Assembly: GCA_963678705.1 (NCBI GenBank)
Contig: OY783207.1
Location: 6,324,001-6,388,000, forward strand
Direction: 5' to 3'
From: Panorpa germanica
Lineage: Eukaryota; Arthropoda; Insecta; Mecoptera; Panorpidae
Length of the DNA stretch: 64,000 bases
Part shown: positions 57,784-64,000 of the stretch, one piece after another
Layout of the letters: each line of letters starts with the position of its first letter
Numbering within the stretch: the first letter of the stretch is position 1
Position numbers and translations under genes: made by a program
Notes under the pieces: model-generated
What the model saw: the letters and a program-made list of their open reading frames with translations, nothing else
What the model was told of the DNA's origin: nothing
Database searches by the model: none

Positions 57784-60700
57784 AATAATCTCTTCCTTTT
57801 AACTAACTTTTGTTAATTTTATTAATCTTACGGTTCTCTCAATTAATAATGATCAAATTTGTATAGGATAAATAGTAGACAAGCAGATCTAATGAATAAT
57901 ATATAAAAACGACTCTGCTAATATGATCCAAGTTGTTAAAATTACCATGAAATTAAAAAAAAACTTAATGAATAAACAATATTACTACTATTAAAATAGG
58001 GGGAAGTGTGTCATAAAGGAAGAGTCGCATAACGTTATCTCATCTCAGTTGTGTCAAAGGTTACTGAAGTCATCGTGCTCTTGCAGTATCTTGGAGATAA
58101 ACTAGCCATGATATGATGCTAAGAACTTTAGTGTAGAATATACGTGACATGAAATATGTTTTCTGTGAAATATTCCTTGAAGAAATACGAGTATATGGCA
58201 GTCACTTGTTTGTTTTGTCACTTACTCGTACATTCTACGAGTAGATGCACTTCGTTTTGTAGACTTTAGTTTGACTTTTGTTGGTCTTCTCTTTTATATA
58301 AAATAAATCTATTTTAACTCTATTTTTTTTAAATAGAAATATTAAGTTATGTTTACGGAACTGTGTGGCATTATACTAGAGGGTGTACCACTTCTGATAG
58401 AAGCCTTTAGCATTTCATTTTTATATTTTATTTTTACAATCTTCATCTTTATATTTTATCAAATACTTATTCTAATTAAAATAATTGTTCTAAGTATTGA
58501 TTCAGTTACTGTAACAAAATTAGAATATCATCTATTTTGTTATTTTCGGAGGATTGGTATATTTTGAAAATATTTCATGTCGCCAAAGTTGGTAAAAATG
58601 TACGGCTCATTTTTGTTTGTTTTAAGTAAGTTTTGTTGTAAGTTTTAACTTACGGCGTAAATTAATAATTGTTTTTTTCCTAAATAATGTTTGATTTGCC
58701 TAAGATGTTCTACGATGGATCATTTCTCACATAAAGCGTCGTCTAATATATTCTATAGTCTTCTTTTGTGGATAAAGCTCGTTGGTGAATCTATGTAGAC
58801 AAAATTTGTTATAAATGTTAGGTCATATTCTTGGATAGTTTCTTACAAAATATTTCTCAACAATATACTGCTTTATATTCATACGGCCGAAGACTCTTTA
58901 ATAAAGTAATCATATCTCTGCAAGATAGAAGTTTTTTTTAGAATTCTGCAGTCTTCATTTAATTTAATAGCTTCACAACGAATTGCCGCTGTACCTGATT
59001 AAAGCGACCAGCTATTCTTTTCAAGAGATTCTTTTCTAGTGCAAATCATTCCTATAAAGCTCCGTCATCTTTAGGTCTATTCTATTTTAAGAGTTTGAAG
59101 CAGCATATATGAGCGATAATTATTTCTGTTCATTCCGTAATCTTAATTGGTTTCGCTTCGATATAACTTCAACATGGTAAGAATATGTATGACTAATAAT
59201 TTCCATGTACGATAATTTTAATTATAATTACTCCAGCATTTATTTAATTTTAGTACTTTTGTTTTTTAATGAATGTTTACACAACCTAGCTTATACGTTT
59301 ATGTAAATATTTAGTTTATATGTGTTTGAAATGTTATCGTCACATAGTTACATGAGTCATGTGTTTTTTATACACCCTATACTTCTCAAAGAGCTATAGT
59401 ACCATAATAAATTGCATCAAAGAAGGAAACATTTCTCTCTTTTTAAATTATACACAATTTCATACTAAATTTAGTTTTATTATACAATGAATTTAGAAGC
59501 AATTCTTTATATATATAATTTGCTTAGTAAATCTTTTGAGTGCTTCCATCTATACGAGTAGTAGTTAACTATCTACTTTAAATTCTTCAAGAAATATTTA
59601 AATTATTTTTATATTAAGATGATATAAAATTCTTTCAACTTTTAAATTGTAGTTGAGTGAAAGCGCAGTTTTAACTTCATAATCAAAGCGCTACAGCGAA
59701 CATTGAATCAGCAGCGCCACAGTTGCAGCTGTGTGGACCTTTTGAAGTTAGTATCAATTTAATGAGGACTAGATTTATATAATTCTATAAAAGAACACGC
59801 GTTTTTACATTTAATATAAGATTCAATCCTTAAAGTAAAAGCATGACTTGTGAATTAATTATTCCTTTTGAAGTAGTAATACTTTTTGATTAATTGCGAA
59901 ACTTAATTAGATGTTGTATTAAATTTAGACACCTTTCTTAAAGAGAGAAAACTGGATGTCTTCTGTCAAACAAACTGTGCTGTTTTCTTTAAAAGTTATA
60001 TTTATTTAAGGAGCTGCTAAAGAGAGATAAAGTGACTTACATATAAAGCAAATATGTTAGTTTATTAAAACATTTCTTAGTTGTTATCACGTACTTAAAG
60101 GTTTACAATGGTGTTAACGCCATCTTTTGGTAGTGAATGTAAATAGGGGAACTGAGTAAAGAAACATTGTTGACATTTTAAATTAAGCAGGCGTACAAAA
60201 ACATTTATTAATGATGTTACGGGTTTATTAATTAATTATCTTTGCGCTTGATCACGGGGATCGTCTCATATGTGGTTTTCAATAAAATTTGTGCCTTCTT
60301 ATTCCATATTTGATGTCACTTTTTTTTTATAAAGATAAATAAAAAAAAGAGAATATTTAGACTGCTATGTTATGTTTTTCAATTATTTTACTCAATAAAA
60401 TCACTCGCCTATACTGGAAATCTTAATTATGCTTACAAATATTTTTTTATCCCTCAAAAACACATATTAGCCACGCCTTGTTACCCAATTTTTTCAGTAG
60501 TCTATGAGTCGATCTTCTTAACGTAAAATTTACGTTAATGTGTCTACATTTTTACATACATAATATTATAATTGGGTTCTCTCTAAAGTAATAGTTTCAA
60601 GAAACATTGTTTATTGATATTTCCTAGCCTGATTTTCTTTTTGCAATTTCCGTTTGTTTATCTTTTAGTTTTGGATTGGATTTTAAGATTTATAGCGAAC

Positions 60701-63700
60701 ATAATTTTATTACGAGATAAGAGAAGCGAAATATTCGTTTTGTTATATTTTTCTATGTTTATTAGTTGTTATATATATATTTATAACAAAAAGAATGAAA
60801 ACGAAAAAAATAGAAATATATATATAAAGGTTATTAAATAAGAAATATTTAAAGAACAGATTTTAACATAGAAGAAGTGTACACTTCAGTGAGCTATAAC
60901 TCTTAACGTTTTCTTTTATTCCATTTCTTCCTACTTTCTTCCATTTAAACATTCCTGTTATGAAGTATAAGAATATCTATGATTATTAATGGTCCAGTGA
61001 TTGCCGATATCTTTAATCTTGAGAAATGAAACCAGACAAAACTTTCCGTCTAGCTTGATTGTGTTTTATATAAATTATATATTTATCACTTTGACTCGAA
61101 CATCATGAATCACGATTATATTCGGGAGCGAGTGTTTGTGGTACAGCACGGTAGGTAGGGCGCATATCGCGGCGTATTGCACTGCACCCAAGACCGGTCA
61201 CGATTTTCTTATTTGTTCCTTGATTTAGATTGTAATACAGCTCTAAATGTTCATTTTTTATGAAGTCGAATTAAATATTTCACTGTGACATTGTCATCAG
61301 TCTTGACTTTTAACTCTTAACACGACATTGGTATGAATATCTTGTATTTTAAGCATGATTTTATCCGGTTGCTTTAAGAATGAGTGCTAGGAGCTATATG
61401 GATCAAAATAAGAAGAACATCGTCAGCATATATCACAAGCAGGGGCTTGAAACTTATAAGATATGAAATGTATATATCATAAAAATAATTTGAGAATATC
61501 AAGAAGAATCAGCAAAGATTCGATGCAGTAATAGCCAGCGGAAAAAAAACTGTAATGGCGTTTTTTATTCATATAAATGTTGCCCTCGTTTTGCACTTCT
61601 TTTTAGTCCGTCTGTACACAAGAACTTATTTTTGTAAATCATTTCCAAAAGAACACAAAAATAACTTTCCTAATTTAAAGTTAATGATAGAATTTTTAAA
61701 ACGGTTGCAAACATTTTCCAGTGCGTTTTTTTTAATCTAATGTTTTTGGTTATTAGTATTATATCGGTTTCACACAAGAGAGACAGTTCAATAAAACACG
61801 AACAAAAACACCAATGTTTACACCATGGAGACAGTTCTTTAAACATTTTTATCTTTTGTTGCTGTTTTAGTAAACAAAACACATTCCCATCTGGAGTCGA
61901 TAAGATTAGAGGAAAACTCGTTTGTTGTTGCTTTTCAGTCTGCTTAGTTTGAACACGCAGTTTTGTTTTTTGTGAACATTTGCGCTTGTCAGTTGTTGTT
62001 TATCATATTTATATTTTTTATGAGTTGCACAGGGAAACACTAAAAACAAAACCTGTCTGTTCAGTGTGAACAAGTTTAATAACAAATAGTACAAACATGT
62101 GTTTGTTTTGTTTTGGTTTGTTTTTTTGACAACAAAACTGTTTTCAAAACCATACTAGAGACACGAATGTTTCTGGTTGATCGGTACGAGCCATGTGAGG
62201 GCAAGCACACTTACGATAAGTTTGTTAGCGTTCTCTGTTTTTAGCTCAAAGTGTCTATATGGTTTTACGTTTTTCTTCTACAGATAGTCGTCTCTCAAGT
62301 TTGCAACCCTTAGCGTTATTTTGTATATATATAAATAGTTACAAACCCCTGTAACAGAAGTATTACCACTGAATATAAATCATATGTAAATAATTTCATT
62401 ACAAATTTTAATGCATTGTTGATTCTATATGTCAGTGTCAGTGTCTTCTTATTCAATGCTTATGAATCCATACACATAATCATAACAGTTATTTTAAAAT
62501 AAGTAACAAAATTATTATATACTTATTCTAATTTACACAATTCTGAGCACGTGAAGTAAAATCGAAAACATTCAACTTAAAAATTGCACAAAAACCGGTT
62601 TACGTCTATTTTAAGTTGAAGAACTTTCCATTTGTTTCTTATATAGAACACAATCGTGACGCGCACGGTCAGTAACTTCTACTACAGACATTATTCTAAT
62701 ACAATTTAATAACCTTACAGCATTAAATGCAGCTGCTAGATCTTGTCTTGTACATTATAATACTTTTAACCCAATTTTATGTAATTTTCTATTATCAAGA
62801 CACTACCTTTTTTTTTGATTTATACATTTATAAATGCATTTAGATTTGTCTTTTTGATTAAGGCGTGGTGGAGTATGTCTTTTATCAAACCTTTTCCCTG
62901 TAATGACTTGCTCTCTTTCATTCTATTCGCCTTGTGGCTCACAAAAACTCCAGTTTCTTTTGAATAGTGATTCTCAAATGTTAAATCAATTTGGTTATAA
63001 AAAATATAGGTAACGTTAAATCGGTTTTCGTCATACTCCTAATGATTCTCTAATACCTTAATGAGATTTTTGTTAGTAGTTTAGAAGGAGTTGTTTTATA
63101 TTATTAAAGGTTACTCTTATTATTACTTTATAAAATTAGTTTTTTAGTTACTAATCACTTGACTTATGTTTTTTTATTCAGTGCAAATTTGTTTAATTTA
63201 CCATTGCATAACATATTTATATATTTTTTGTATATATGTATATTTACAGAAATAATAAATGGGTTTCAAATGTTACGAGAGTTTTTTTTAGAGAAATATT
63301 TTTAAAACAGTTTTATAGATACACAATATAGCAATTGTTTATATATTATTGATTGTAAAAATAAAAATGTATTATATGTTTGTTAAAGCTCTTTTGTACA
63401 GTCTGCTTTCAATGTTATATTTACTATGGTTCGTTATAGCATTGAGAATTATATTTTGTACATGTTTGTATTCTGTGTTACAAATTTATTTCAAAATTAA
63501 ATAATAAAATATTTGTAAATAACAAATTTAATTCTTTTTTTTCGATTTATTAATTGTGGTAATTTAACAATTTATCACACATTAGGTACATTTTGACAGG
63601 AGGTTCTAATTTGACAGGAGTGTATCTATTCCCTCAAATTATATAACTAGTAGTTAAATTATTGACAATAATAAAAGGTTAAATCTGATGATACGCGTCA

Positions 63701-64000
63701 TTTCAATCGATTACATTTTTGTGTATTCAGTAATTTATGGCAAATAAAATTAGATAAAGTTGAATTCATTTTAAATTCACTTAATTTTAGAATCATGTCT
63801 TGAACAGAATGTTAGTTGAGGTCGACTTCTATAAATTTGTTTCTTACAACTCTATAGGATTACTATGTTAAATTCCAATGCCTTAAAACCAGATTGACAT
63901 TAGAATGATCTAAAATTTAAACCTAGAACATAAAGTGTAAATAATTTCTGTATATATTTGCATATAGCAAAAAACAAATTATGAATTCTAATTCATTTCT
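57784..64000. other. Long AT-rich stretch, no gene seen
   Basis: No recognised gene. A CpG-richer patch lies at 61120-61210. 61740-62160 is rich in AAACAAAAC and GTTTTGTT words that can pair with one another. A minus-strand region at 58700-58960 reads open for a few tens of codons with stops but no identifiable family. Confidence 0.4.

Noticed and set aside
58700-58960. Decayed coding segment on the minus strand
   Set aside because: A few tens of codons read open with stops and one apparent shift, but I could not match it to any family, and chance openness is plausible.
1-64000. CRISPR array, prokaryotic operon or phage region
   Set aside because: No regularly spaced short repeats, no dense coding and no Shine-Dalgarno-led genes. 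All mobile elements are eukaryotic types.

Overview
The window looks like AT-rich nuclear DNA of an insect or a close arthropod relative. Clues are the base composition (roughly 70% A+T by eye), the lack of dense prokaryote-style coding, and the mobile-element set: a BEL/Pao LTR element, Jockey/I/R1-like non-LTR fragments, mariner, hAT-like and pogo-like pieces, and tRNA-derived SINEs. I cannot name the species. No complete host gene is visible; nearly all open frames are short and look like chance frames in AT-rich DNA. The window is best read as intergenic and/or long-intron sequence.

The one substantial coding element is a structurally complete but non-autonomous BEL/Pao LTR retrotransposon at 6042-9366. 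It has two identical 309-bp LTRs (TG...CA ends), a perfect 5-bp target duplication (GTATG), a primer-binding site matching tRNA-Tyr, and a leader built of ~200-bp repeats that duplicates the primer site. Its single 560-codon ORF begins with a BEL Gag domain and continues in frame into short scraps of Pol. Protease, catalytic RT and most of integrase are missing, but the final residues look like a Pol C-terminus. It appears to be a recently moved parasite of a full-length relative.

Layout: 1-6041 holds dispersed repeat families (A, B, SINE-1) and a foldback. 9372-16900 holds SINE-2 fragments, a hAT-like MITE, repeats A and B, a hexamer microsatellite and a SINE with Ser/Leu-type tRNA boxes. 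16910-17200 is a decayed non-LTR 3' end with a terminal hairpin. 21290-21435 is a possible terminal host exon. 21826-22243 is a 5'-truncated Jockey-like insertion with a poly(A) tail. 22258-27862 holds mariner 5'-end fragments and a hAT-like candidate. 33070-33508 and 57425-57783 are two copies of one non-LTR 3' end on opposite strands. 39150-39720 is another decayed non-LTR C-terminus. 43335-46240 holds SINE-2 copies, a second copy of repeat A and a pogo-like MITE. 50750-51475 may be the promoter, 5' UTR and first coding exon of a host gene. 54061-54310 is a further mariner 5' fragment. The remainder is AT-rich sequence in which I see no gene.

There is no operon logic here. The functional relationships are parasitic: non-autonomous elements that depend on machinery encoded elsewhere, plus a few candidate regulatory or exonic islands that would need transcript data to confirm.
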